From Ascaris suum (Eukaryota > Nematoda > Chromadorea > Rhabditida > Ascarididae): 64,000 bases of DNA. The notes beneath the pieces were generated by a model. The model ran no database searches, was not told where the DNA came from, and saw only the letters and a list, made by a program, of their open reading frames with translations. The stretch lies in the NCBI GenBank assembly GCA_013433145.1, contig CM024188.1, positions 1,984,001-2,048,000 of the forward strand, given 5' to 3'. The translations under genes and the position numbers were made by a program. Positions 1-12,700 of this stretch are shown piece by piece (positions within the stretch are counted from its first letter, which is position 1; each line of letters starts with the position of its first letter).

Positions 1-1499
1 TGATAGTGTCGGAGAAGAATTTCCAATTACTATGCGAAATTCAACAATCAATTTCGCCGTTACGTAGTCAGGATTCGGAAGAAGCTGTACGTTAGGCGGC
101 CAGTTAAAAAAAGTGGGCAACCCATAATAAAAGTCGCGACTCCATGTTTGCAGGCTTATCGACAGAATGAATTTTTGGAAACCTATCCATAAAAGCTCTC
201 AAAAAAAAAAAAAAAAACCAGCTCAAGCAAAAAGAACTAAAAATCCACAGCCTACATGGGAAAATTATTTCGATGGGACGACTGAATGGTGCCCTCCATT
301 TTTGCATATTAAAAATTTTTCGTCCTTCCCAGGAACCGTAGAAGTTTCCTGCAAAGGTAGTCATTCAATCTGCCTTCCTACGACGAAATTCCGCAAGCAT
401 CAGTCACACAACAAATTTCAACAACCGACAAAAATTACGAAATCCCTTGATTAATAAGTTTGAAAATTATCCCCACCCAAAATTCGGGAACATCTAACGA
501 CCTAGACAAGCAAGGATTGAACTTCCAAAATTCACACCTCCGAAACACTGGACTATTAAAGTCAAGTTCCGTCTCTGGAGAAAAAAGTGCGGTTTTGCTT
601 GTGATTATGGTTTTCATTGATGATGCAACAACAGGTGAGTGGTATCAGCGATATCATTTCAGAGGGTCTAGCCAAGGCAAGTTTATTTCAACCTGTTCAT
701 GATATATGCCAGAAATTCAACACCGATTTCTTTCCTGTATAATACTTCAACACGAAAATTTTGGACAGGTTGATTGTGGCGAGCGGCACAAGGTTACTAA
801 CAAGAGGTGGTTCTCGAGTTCCCGAACATAATTGAGACCAAGCTTGCAGCGCAGAAGGACGATGGAACTAAAGCAACATGTTTCGTAAATGTTCGCACCC
901 CCTCCTTCCGGAACAAAGGAAATACATCTGGCGAGCGCATAGGCAAGTGCACAACCAAATCTCAGAAAATGACATTGCCAGTATGACTTAATGCGGTCAA
1001 ATATGGACAACACTAATTCGATCAACAGTACATTTTATATGAGCCCAATAAAGAAATACATTATGGGGAACACTTTCGCGTCACCTGTCATGTGTTACTT
1101 TTGAGTTTTGTATTCGAATCAGAATTTTTCTTTTCGGAAAGTCGAAGTAGTGCGTTCACCCGCATAGTCAGATTCTAAGCGCTTATTATAAACACAAGAC
1201 GTTTTTTTTCTTTTTCACTTACCCTTCGTTAATCCGGAATGCTTTAAGTCAGTCCGAGGGTCGCAGCGTAGGACGCTCTGATTCTCTTTGGAGGTAAACT
1301 GTGGGATCGCGAATTTTCTGGAAGATTTTATGGAGTCTGATGATTTTGACCTATCTCGGGAGTGTGAACTGGAGTCGTGTTCGAATCAAGCAAGAATAGC
1401 AAGCGAGAGTAGAACAGACAAAGCGACACAAGCAATTAACAAACAGCGACTGAACTGTGAACTGAGAAACCGAAAACTTGCCATTTGAAAAAGCCCCAC
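1..1499. other. Left-edge stretch without a supported gene
   Basis: Short open frames occur on both strands (for example 167-454 plus and 747-1025 minus), but none shows a recognisable domain or a convincing splice pattern. A homopolymeric A run lies near 200. The minus-strand frame at 747-1025 has mixed amino-acid content and could belong to the repeat-derived block to its right, but I cannot support a call. Confidence 0.5.
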
Positions 1500-3519
1500 T
1501 CAATGTTCACATGCAAAATGCCAGAATAATATGAAGAAAAATAAGTACATCAGTATGGAAGCGCAACATACCCGGATTAACCTCAGAAAGAGGGTATAAA
1601 CGGCTTTTAGGTTTGGAGGATGTCTCGCGATGCGTTTTACTTCTAAATTTTTCCTTGATTCCCCACGGGTGGGATGTCGATACCCTTGCGAAGAACAGCA
1701 ATTCACGTCCTTGAGGGTGATCTTCCGTTCCGAGCTTCGTTCCTCTGGCAACGTGCCTTCGGGACAGCAGAGCCAAGAATAACGCCCATTAGACAGGCCA
1801 TGATGAAAACGGTAAAGGAGGTAATGACCCGCCATCAACTTGCTACCACTTCAAGAACCTCAACGACTCTTCCAGAGGCCAATGCGATATCCTGGCCTAG
1901 TTCTCCGAAAAGCTCATCTGTAACTATCGCCCACCAGCTTTCATTGGGGATTCTTAACTGCCGTGAGTCCTGAAAATAGCTCTTTCGGGTGTGTCAAGGG
2001 CCAATTCAATGAGTTGTGCTGATGAATCGAGTGTTCGCAAAGCAGTGAGAGCGGGCGGGTCCAAACTCTTGGCCGTTGAGATTTTCGGTTGAGCAAGGCG
2101 TCCCTTCGATAAGGGATTTTCTTGGACTGGAGTGGAGATCTTTTGAGCAAGAAGTGATGAAGGCCCTTCGTAGCAATGTCCATGCCGCTGGTGATCCCAA
2201 TCGACGTTCGTAACGTTCACATAACGGCTTCTTAAGACCAATGAAGCGTCGCCTATACACCTTGCTGATACGTCTTGGCGGCTCAACAGCAATCTCGTCG
2301 CTGCTGTGGGGTCGGTGAGACTAATACGTCGGAAGAGTTCTGTAAATTCGTTTCCAGCGGTGCACCATTTCAAGTCGATGTGTCTCACTTCCACATTGTG
2401 AAGGTACTGTAGTCGCTTTTCTATAGGGCCTTTGATGTCGTGAGCCTATTCGACTATCGAAGGTCCCTTTTCGTGTATTTCATTACTCCTATTCGCAGGG
2501 TCCTCCTGAGAGGCGAACGATATGATGAACTCATCATCCTCAGCATGACAGGATGTTTGATTCTGCGATTGTTGGACAGCAAGTTACGGTTGAGGAGGGT
2601 TGGAGCCGCTTGTGTATTGCGAATGAAAGCTTCATTGCGAGACACTCGGGGAGTATAGGTTCTGTCGTAATCGTATTGGCAATCTCGTTGAAATTCCGGG
2701 TGGTCCCAGAGAATGGTCTCATATAGTCGTTGATAACAGTTTTCTCTTGGGCCGCAGCCTGCGATACGAGTGAAAGTGGTAAGCGGACCTTCGCAAAGAA
2801 TTGCTTCAACTTCCTCCATAATGTAGTTGATCGCTGTATGGCTGAGTATGGCAAACAGTCCACACGGGTAGATGAGAGAGTTGTTAGCTGAGCATTTATT
2901 TAAAAGTTCAGTGCGTTCCAAGCGATAATATCCCATGCGCTTTTGATGTAAGAGCTGTCGGCAAATCGTCTAAAGACACTGTTTCCACGCTGTGCGTACC
3001 GTTTACTAGTTGTAAGTACCGTCGCAGGAAACTGCATGTACACACTGTTCTGGCCAGCTTCGAACAATGCTTTGCGTTGATCGCTTCAAGCGATCGTCGG
3101 TAGAGTGTTATTTTTTCGTTTTCCAGTGATTCAGTGGCCGATTTCTACGATCGACCACTTGTCAGTTGCGATAATTGAAGGAGGATGTCTATGTGCAAAT
3201 GCGAACAGATATATGCTTGAAGCGAATTTGAGGATGCCTTGCCGATGAGAATTATCGCTAAAACTTCGAGAACACAAAATGCCACCAATGGATTTCTGGT
3301 GGGATTCATAGGGATACTGTTGAGGACTTTTTGCTTATCCGTAATCGCGTTTGTTATCATAACTGTGCTTCCGTTCTGTGTGATCGGCCCAGTGGATGGA
3401 GTATAAAGAGGTGTTCTTTACAGCTGCGGAACCTTCTTGAGGTTTCCTCTAGAGGGCCAAGGCGCGCTGACCATTTCCAATGACGTTCCACGGTTACTAT
3501 CCAAACGTATGGAGGGCTG

Positions 3520-3607
3520 CGTCGGTTTGCGCATAGTATTTGGCTGCGTCCTTGTTTGCAGTAAATGCAGGGACAACTTTTGCATTTGCTAGTATCTTGA
3601 CATCACT
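3520..3607 (-). repeat. Internal duplicated segment, copy A
   Basis: This segment is clearly related to 3925-4014 in the same orientation, about 406 bp away. Shared words include AGTATTTGG and CAGGGAC, and read on the minus strand both copies encode versions of VVPAFTANKDAAKYYAQT (copy B: IVPVFSASKSTTKYCAQT). Protein-level conservation with many third-position differences suggests a duplicated coding domain rather than a recent DNA copy. Confidence 0.6.
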
Positions 3608-3924
3608 TCGATGCACTATTCCATCAGAAGTTCTCATTCCTTTAATCAGAATTTGACCTTCACCGGTTCTTCTCAACCCAAGCTGCCTGGTAAACTCTTC
3701 AGAGGTGAAGAAAAGCTGGTTACTTTGATCGGAAAAGGACCGAACGGCCTGCTGTATGCTCGAAGAGGATGAGTTAAAAGCAAGTAACGCTACCCAAAGA
3801 AGAAAGAACGTTTTATCCTGTTCTCTTTCTGTCTTCACATCCATAATTGCGGCCAATAAAACCTCCTTTACCTCAGACGCTGGTTGCATTGGTGCCGCAA
3901 GCACGGTTGTTAGAGTTGGCCGCT

Positions 3925-4014
3925 CTGACGGTTTGGGCACAGTATTTGGTTGTACTCTTACTCGCACTAAAAACAGGGACGATTTCTGCACATGCTTATA
4001 TCGTGAATCGCACT
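3925..4014 (-). repeat. Internal duplicated segment, copy B
   Basis: This is the second copy of the segment at 3520-3607. On the minus strand it reads IVPVFSASKSTTKYCAQT with an in-frame stop just upstream, so this copy is broken. Both copies lie inside the retroelement-like block. Confidence 0.6.
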
Positions 4015-5310
4015 GATTTCAAGCATTTGGTGCCTACGTTGAGCTTCTTGAGGCGCCTTCTTCCTTGCGTTAGAGTGAAATATTGTCCACACTGAGTGGC
4101 CCAGTGAATCTTACTGCACAAAAGGCAGGTGCTATAAGGGCCAGCTATGTCTGGCGCCGATGAAGTTCATTAGGCGCCGGATTCCACAAGTTCCACTCTT
4201 TGTGGAGGAAACATCCCGTCAGCATCACTGCTCAGCGTGAGGCGAATATCATTGAGCCATGCTTGCAAAGGCTGACGTTTTGTTTGGTGGCTGTTGTTGC
4301 GTTTTCGATTGAAATTCCAAGTCACTCCGGTGAGATGGTCTTTCCATCTGTCAAAGTTTTACGCACCTCCTGAAGTATCCAAGCTTCATCGAGAACGGCC
4401 GTGTCCAGCTGCTTCGTCGGTCATTTGTCATGACGATTTTTCGCCTTATAGACGGCAATCTTCACCTCTTCTAGGGGATGGTCCTCAATGTCGGAAAGAA
4501 CATGTCGGTTGTCGACATCTGTTCTCACGGTTTGTATTTCATGCATGATGCGGGAGACTTCGTGATGACACTATAGTTGTTCGCCTGATTCATAGAGAGG
4601 ATCAGAGAACCTGCGAAGAACTAACTGTGTCGTGAACAAAACGAATTGCGGGTCGCATGTAGATGACAGAAAAGAAAACAGCAAGATCGCTGCTTTATTA
4701 GAACAAAGAATAACAGAGTTAAGAGTCACGATGCACGTGGAATAAAACTTACAAGCACTGCAGCCATGTCGCAGCACCAAGAGCATGAAAGCAGTAAATA
4801 AAACAAAGAAGATTATTTAAAAAACGACAAGAAGTTGAGAGGAGGTTGTGCGACGTGAATGGTACGATACACTGTGGGCGCTATAAAGCTGCTCTACAAA
4901 GGAAGTTTCTTTAACAATGATGGCAGTGCTTGAAATACGAAGTTCAACACACATACCTTTACGAGAAACGAGGCGTCGGACGATTGCGTTTGTGCCGACC
5001 ACCAAGTTATCTGAAGAAGATCAAGTCACCACTGCCTAGCACGTGAGGTTTACCACGAATTGTTTTTCTTGTGCTGTTGTTGCTTCCTTATCGATGTTCT
5101 TCACTTCTTTGCTGGACTCGAAAATGCTCGAGATCAGCAGTGGATGAGATATGATTGTCCTTAATGAACAAATTGGCATGATTTGCAGAGGGCTCGTCCA
5201 CTTGCGCCCCTCCTTTTCTCAGCCACTCTGTACCAACCTCGTGGTTGGTTCGTCCCAAGTTTGTTCGCTAGGCTCGGGAGATACTTCTCAGCTCTGCGAT
5301 CGCCCGACAC

Positions 5311-5332
5311 CTCAAAATTAGGTAATTAAACC
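5311..5332 (-). other. SL1 spliced-leader-like 22-mer
   Basis: The minus strand matches the nematode SL1 leader at 20 of 22 positions, including its GGTTTAATTACC start and TTTGAG end. The differences are one C-to-T and one G-to-A in the middle. The bases that follow (GTGTCGGGCG) do not match the SL1 RNA body, so this is probably not a functional SL RNA gene. The decayed minus-strand coding block lies downstream of it, which is the arrangement expected if a trans-spliced transcript had been reverse-transcribed and inserted. That origin is inference. Confidence 0.5.
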
Positions 5333-8300
5333 TTTAATTTGCTCTCAAACAATATTAAAACGCGACGTAACTAAAGGACGAATACAAGGACATGATAAGA
5401 CATGACCTGAGATAGTTGAGAGGCTTTTTTTGATGCATTAACGAACGAGTTGCAAACATATAATAAAGAGATCGCCAAGCGTTAATACTATTGACACCAA
5501 CAACGGTAAAAAATTGAGAAAAGGAATTCGACAATAAAACAATGATGAAATATTGCTGAGAAACGAACAGGGCCGCGTCTCCACACAAACTGCAACGCCG
5601 CTTTAGTGAAACGATATAATCGCTACGGTAAGAGGTCAAATAGACAGTTTCTTGAGTAGCTGACCTTGAGACGCATTTCAGTTTTATGTCTCTAGCAGCT
5701 AGATAACTCACTCGCGTGTCTTCGCGACAAATTGTAACCTGTGTTCCCCGTTCTTTTGATTAGTGTCCAACGTGTTTCAGTCACTGAGGACAGCTTAGTA
5801 ATTAGCTTCAATGACAAAAAACCAACAACGGCTGCCCTTGCGCTTCCTTCGATTCACCCAAGCAAACGGATAAGTTTTTCTAAATCAGATAGGAGGGGCG
5901 ACCGTCTACAGCAGCTTCAAAGAAGTTCCTGAATTCGAACCATTCACAAGAGCCACTTGCGAATATAGGAAGTTGAAGCTTCGGTGAGTGAACGTGGGTC
6001 GCAATGCAGCGATTCCTTGCATGTTCAAATGCATGCAATCCGACCCACGAAAGAGGTCCAGCTACGCCTCTAAGAAGCTACTGTAGTGATTACTCCGTTA
6101 ATTTCGAAGCGAACTCGGCTAAACTTGCTGCGCCTTTTGCAGTTGGGGTTGTAGGAAGGTGAGTTTCTGAAGGATTGTCTCGACTTCTTCAAGAGTCAGG
6201 CGCGACCGTTTGCATCGTCGACGATTTCAGCAAATGCCGCTTGTTCCGCAGTATTTCCTAGTGGCTGTTCCTTCGGTGAGAGGCTCTGGAGAAGACCCTC
6301 CCAGCGTGCATACTGGCGTTGGATGGAGCTCCATTCGAGTTTGAGCAGAGCTTGTGCAGGTCCCACTGTCGAAATTGTTGCGCGAAGATCTGGTCGTGCA
6401 GTCGGTTGTATTGAGCTATCCGGTCGAAAACCCAGAGGGGTGGTTGCATCCGATAGGAGGAACAAGCTGCCAAGTTATGTTTGATAGCTGGTAATATGGT
6501 CAGTGATTTGAGCTGAGCCGCTTTCCTTTACTGCCACTATATATCTTAGAATCAGGCTGCTGCATCTTTTGAATTAAGAGGCCGTTGCTGGTTGAGGTTT
6601 CAGTGGAGTTCGAATTGGTCCGGCCAGTTGCGTTAGCGGCGCATAATGTAGAGAAAAGGATCTAGCAGTAAGCTTTATAGAGCGAAGTTCTGCGGAACGA
6701 AGCGTGTTGTGCGCTGTACAGCGAGGCCTAGAAACAGCGTTGCGGAGCCAAGCCGAGGAAGCGAAGGGCGCCCACCGCCTGATGTTTCTGCCTTCTGAAT
6801 TTAGAGAACTACTTGCATATTTGATACCCAAGATCGGGAAATGTGCCCAATCTGAATACTCCTCCAAAGCATATTTCGTGCCCTTATTCGTTACCCAGTT
6901 CTTCGAACACACGCACTTCTCTCCAACTTTCGCCCAGAATACGCAACCCCTCGGATTGTCAATACCTAAACTCAACCCCCCCCCCCCTCCACTTCTCCCA
7001 CTCTTCCAACGAGTACCGCTCGAATGCATGTCCGTTTTTGAAAACTACGAATATTGCAGTCTCTAAGCTTATATATAAGGGACACATTCCAGTTGTATCT
7101 TACAATGCCGTTTTGCGTTCTGAATAGAGAAAAGGGGATTTCGATAATTTGCCCTCTTCCAACCTCTCCCAATTTGGAACAGAAAATCTCGTTGAACCAT
7201 CCTCTCAGTCAGGCAAAAAACGGTTTCTTTTTCATTCCCACCCACTCGCTGATTAATCAACCCGGGAAGCAGAAACCACCTACTTGCAGTTGCAGTGCAA
7301 ATAGCACACAATACTAGAGCCACAGAAATCATTGAGTCACCTCATAAATCGAGATGATCACTTATAATAATAGCTGAAAGGATGAAAATGCATTGAATGA
7401 AAAACACCTGTTGTCGTTATTTGCAATATAGGCCAAACAAACATTTTTACCAGGATATTACGAGAACTCTTGACGTTCGATGAAACTTGCTTGAAAGATC
7501 AGCAACGTTACCGATCGTCATAATATTAAACGCAATATTTCTGTGCAAAAACACACATCCAACGCAGCAATAATCTATGAGATTCACGTTGAAATGTTCG
7601 AACTGTCGACAATTGTGAATTGGTAGTAGAAGATTCACCTGATGAAGACATGTATATGTTGACGTGAAACACATCAAACGACTTCCGCTTTGAAGATGTT
7701 TATTCGATAACAAATCAATGATCAGTTAACAGAAGTGAGGTAACTCCTCAGAGTCGTTCGCATTATGATATCCCATCAACATTTACATCGACGCTGCTGT
7801 GCCGCTTACGTTTGCTGTGTACTCATTTTGTGCGACCTCCTTCTGCATATATTTTCACGCTCTACGCTTTTAATTTCACCCAAGGTGGGAAAATAAAGGG
7901 TCAAAAAAAACCAGAGAACACCTCAATAGACTGTAAGGACCCTCACGACGAAATTGCATTTTCCCTCCTCAACTCCCACTCCTCCTTCGAATTGTCCCAA
8001 AACAAACGACAATAGACAAAAAGTGAAATAAAACGTGCAGTTACCCTTTAAAAAAAGTGCAGCAACTCTCATCACCTGAGAAAATTCACCCAATAAGATG
8101 CCGAATTTATGAACGAATAATGTTTAGTAAAAACATTTTAAAAAAAATTAACAATCCAATTCTGCAGTTATGTTGATTGCATTTCCACCTATAAACGAAA
8201 GCATCCATACGGTTGCATTCAAGAAAAAGAAAAAAAAAACTGCACGCTTCCAGAAATATAATTTCTCCAAATTCAATGCTCAAAACGCTTCAATTCGCCA

Positions 8301-9627
8301 TTTGACACAACTGTCATGCTAAACTTAATCTTCATTCAACTTGAAAACCATCATTATCGATTTTATTTAGCATATTTACAACCAAATGAGCATTCCGTTC
8401 ATAAAAGCACTACACTACAATATTTGATAATTTATGTTTCAAATACGCATTTCTGTTCGAAAATGTGTTCGCTTATTCGTAATAATCTTATTGCATTTGA
8501 ACAACAACACATTTGTCCCTCTTAAACACACAAAGCAATCCTCGTTATAACTCTCAACTCTTCAATGGTGCGGATAAACACGGAAAGAAACGTATGTCTC
8601 AAATGGAATTCCATTCATTGATAATGCTTTAGTTTAATCCACTCTGCTGCATAAATGTAAATATCTCTAAGAAATTTTGAGCATTGCGTATGGTTGACAC
8701 AGACGCAAGTCAACATGTTAGCCCGCCTCCCCTCCAAGGAATAATGCATGCAAGATATTGCTGGAAAAGATATCCGAAAGCACTGGTCATAGCATTACTT
8801 AACTGCACTACCTCCCTACAACCCTCCTCCTCAAATAAGTTCCGATAAAAGTGCATACCTCTTCACCATATCCTGCACTGAATTTATCTTTAAAAACCAC
8901 GTCACGTCGAAATGCGCCATTTCGACCTGAACAGCTGAGACTCCATCAATCCTCTTTCCCATCCTGTCGGTCTCCTTCCATAGAATTTTCGCCGGTGCAC
9001 TTAGGGACCATTAAAAAGCGCTTCGGTCATACGATTCAATTCATTCAAACAACAGAAAGTCTAGCAGCCACATACACCATTTTGAACATGCCCATTAAAC
9101 ATCTTTCAAGAATTGGACTTTGAATAGGAAATCTGCATATATCACTTCAAAAGAATTCACGGCAAACGGAGCAAAACGGATAAAATGAAAAGCCCATTGG
9201 AGAAAAGAGGAGAACGACTACAAATGAAATCCAAAAAGTGAAATAAAGGAAAACCGCAAAAAGGTCTCCTTTTAAAATAAGACGAGCAGTTCGGACAACG
9301 CTCCAAACAGTTAGTCACATCTTGATGTACCTTTCCAGCAATATTGCGATAGTGCTTAAACGCCTCCTACTCCAGGAGTATGCACTAGATTTCGGGCACC
9401 ACAAATAAAAGATGCGCTTTCGGTTTCTGTTGATGAATTTACGTGCTCTGAAAGCATCAGCGTACTATCAGTATCCACTCATCTATTCTTCGTACCTACA
9501 TCATTATCCCTTCCCCTCCCGCCAGCTCCTCACTACTTTCCACATCGACAACATTTCTTAGTCCGGATGTGCGTCATATTTCCTATTTATAAGTATATTT
9601 TAAAAACTCATCTGTCAGCAACCAACT
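5333..9627. other. Intergenic region with no supported gene
   Basis: Open frames are present on both strands (for example 6196-6465, 6574-7029 and 6704-7066), but they overlap in several frames and show no domain or consistent splicing. The segment 5950-7000 keeps the less AT-rich composition of the retroelement-like block and may be an extension of it. A C-run sits near 6977-6990. From about 7.3 kb to 9.6 kb the DNA is AT-rich and featureless to my reading. Confidence 0.45.
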
Positions 9628-9633
9628 TTTATT
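9628..9633 (-). promoter_or_regulatory. Candidate polyadenylation signal of the PAQR gene
   Basis: AATAAA on the minus strand, about 125 nt beyond the PAQR stop codon at 9757-9759. Position and sequence fit a canonical poly(A) signal. Confidence 0.45.
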
Positions 9634-9756
9634 TGTACTCCACATATTTCCAAGTGCTCGCTGCAGTTTTAGAACCTTTGCAGTTCCAAAGACCTAAAGG
9701 AGTAAGCCACAAGCTCTCCACATATGTCGCCGAGTACGCCCAGTATCCTACAGCCT

Positions 9757-12700
9757 CTATAGCGCATCCTGGACAGCTTTCTTTACACCTTCGACCATAC
9801 TCTGAAAGGCGCTATCCATCGGGCACGAAGACGTTAGACGATGCATTGCCATTTGTGATATTCCATAGTAGTGGACGAAAGCTGCCACCACAACGCACAC
9901 GTGGAACAACTGATGCGACTGGAACTGAAATCTCATAATATTACCTCGTGCAAAATAAGCATCTATTATTGGGATCTCAAACCATTCACTCTAAACGGAT
10001 GAAGACTCAGGAAAGATACTACAAAGTTTTATCGCACAACCGGAACTGGAAGTTCCGCAATTTTGCCCCACGTCAACCTTTAAACGCTGAAAGCACGATA
10101 CACCTTCGACCACGGATTGAAACGTTGGTATGTTAAACACTGTTCATAACGCAGTTACGTAATTTACCATATCACATTCCTCAATATTCTTGCGACGCAA
10201 TCGTCCTGACAGACAACTACTGCACAACTTGAATAAAATCAATAGCTATGCTTTCAAAAAAGTGTTGTCCATCTCCGTGGATACGTTGTTAGAATGCCAC
10301 ACTCTAAACTAGCAACAGTATAATGTCACTGGTATCAAAATAAAAAATACTGAAATAAAATGATGATACAATACTTCATCATGCTTTCCCATTTTACTGT
10401 TTTTGCCAGTTTCTAAGGCAAGGAAAGAGAGCAAATTAACGAAAATTTTGAGCAGAAAGCAAAACCCGGCGGCAGAAGGTGAAGTTTCATTCGAGATTCT
10501 AGGATATATTAATTTCTGTGTTGTCTCCTGGCTTTCCAAAATGAAAATTGCAAATGCAATGCCTAAGTCACTAAACAACACACTTCTGACTCTTGTAGAT
10601 CCTCTTTCAGTCCCATGCTAATGCACTGCGAAAACATTGTGATGCAAAAGCATTTGCAATGATCTCATCATAAAACACAATTGGCTTCCTATCTGCAGCA
10701 TTACTGCAATAGTATAACTACAAACTTATGAAAGGCGCCAGTTTAGAACGACAATAAATTTGCATAAAAAAACGTCCCATCCATTTTTTACGCTTCTCAT
10801 GCTGTTTGTTTTAAAATGTGCAAAAGAAGACTCCTTCGCTTAGCAGGAAGAATACATCATTCAATTCATTTCTATAGAGAACATCTGCTTTAGTACTCCA
10901 TGCCAACTCTTTCAGATTAATCAGTAACCCGCACTATAGCTAATATTTTACGCTTTGCTTCTGCCCGTTCTGGGGGAAATGAGGAAGACATCGGCCGAAG
11001 CTACTTTACAGGAACCTATGTGCCAAACCATCGCTCAAGTTCGTTTCGCTAGCGCCTCCAATGAAACGAACAAAGACAAGGCAAGCGATTTGGAGATCAA
11101 GCATACCCATATGTCGCATTTCCCAGGGAAAAAGCGTTCAGGAGTGCGAGTTGCATAGAGGAGCGCTCCGAGTAGGTATAGGGCAGCCATGAGCAGAAGC
11201 CAGTGAAAGGCAGCTTCTTCGAAAAGTGGCCTCACTCCGTCCGTGATCATAAAATGCATCGTCGGAACGACCCCTTAAAAATACAAAACTTTCTGACAGT
11301 CAAGAAAGATGGGAATGCACATGGGAGAAGAAGGGGAGGAAAGGAGCAAAAACGTGGAGTGGAAGGGGGCAAAGCAAACAGTGCAAGGAGAGTCGGCTTA
11401 TAAAACACCACCTTCCCTCTGCTCTGAGTCAAAGGCATTATAGCCTGCGCACAGTATATCAAATTAAAGTCACATTCACTGCGTAGAGCTCGAAGTAAGA
11501 AAGTGAACACGTACCGCTGCAGCCCATGCCAACGAACACACCCGCTCTAAATGGACGATAGCGCGATTCGCTAAACTTATCCCATAGTGAGACGATGACG
11601 GCGCCCAATCCCAATACGCAAACCATCGCAATATAGGTGATTTTCGGCTCACGACGGCAATAAAACCCATAATATATCCAAGGAATAAATGAGCCGATAA
11701 TTAACAGCGATATACCCAAATAATCGAGCCTGAAATATAGTAACATTAAACAAATATATCCGACTGCTAAGAGTTCCCAATCAAAGATTAAAAGAAATAT
11801 TCGAAAAACGGTTGACTCTCTGTTAGTGAGCTCATTTTGCGGGTAATATATTATATTCCTCGCAGCACAACATCACATTTACACGTGATGTCTCAAATAG
11901 CAATATATGCAACGATATCGGCAATTTAAAAGTTAGCAGCATAAAAATAAAGGAAAATAATTGCCACCCTATATATTCTATTCACAAGAACACAAAAGTG
12001 ATTTGCAAATAAAGCATACTTGCAGAAGATTCGTAAAACGGCTACTGAGTGACAGCTAACTGTATGGAAGGCAAACGACGCTCCGAGGCAGAGAATTGCT
12101 CCCGCGAAGAAAAACGAGAAGACGATCTTCTCTTGGAATCTTATATGGGTATCCGGCCTCGTTAAGAACCAAGTTGCAAGTAGTGCAAACGCTACGCAGC
12201 CTAAAACATCGTTCAGAACGTTACGAAAACTGGCCACATCTCATACAACAAATAGAATAAAACTGATTCCCTCAGGCTAGAATGTCAAGTGACGCTTCGA
12301 GCAGTCGGTCATTACCATCAATGCTTGTTCAGCAGATTTCAAAATCTTAAAATTGAACAGAAAGTGACAAAAGTTGAAGTGAGCATTCCTAACTGAGAGC
12401 TTCGATCCCTGTCGTGCTTCAAAATTTACAATTTAGGTAACACTGACCCAATAAGAAATTAACATCATTCATCGACACAATTGATCAGAGTGAAACTATC
12501 TATTTCGGGAAATTCTTCATTCATTAAGAAGCAATCAACACAACAATACATCTGCGGGAATTCGATGAAGCTTACCACCAAAATGTGATTGCTGGTTTCA
12601 TTGTCCATCTCATCATCCCCCTCTTCCTATTCTCGTTTTTTATCTCGAACCCAATTAAACAACTTTTTGCACATCCTTATGATTTGAAATATTTTATATA

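Larger units (their letters stand above)
1500..4095 (-). mobile_element. Degraded retroelement-like coding remnants, possibly BEL/Pao
   Basis: Several overlapping, frameshifted minus-strand frames fill this block (1500-1838, 1507-1776, 1954-2394, 2454-2936, 2540-2863, 3497-3991). Base composition is less AT-rich than in the intergenic DNA to the right. Two short resemblances suggest a BEL/Pao polyprotein. Near 2800-2830 the frame reads MEEVEAILCEGPLTTF, similar to the integrase C-terminal motif usually seen as 'EVEAI(L/I)N.RPLT'. Near 1610-1790 pieces in two frames resemble the polyprotein end ('PRGxWKLGRI...RPPNxLYPLE'), with RLYPLSEV visible. The spacing between these motifs is longer than usual, and no LTRs or intact protease or reverse transcriptase could be seen. 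This is therefore an inference from weak motifs. A different repeat family is possible. Confidence 0.3.

Noticed and set aside
5311..5332. Functional SL1 RNA gene
   Set aside because: The leader match is followed by sequence unlike the SL1 RNA body, and I saw no Sm-site arrangement at the right distance, so a working SL RNA gene is not supported.
9567..9938. 123-codon plus-strand frame
   Set aside because: It lies antisense to the terminal PAQR exon (9757-9924), whose minus-strand translation contains the conserved SHQLFH motif.
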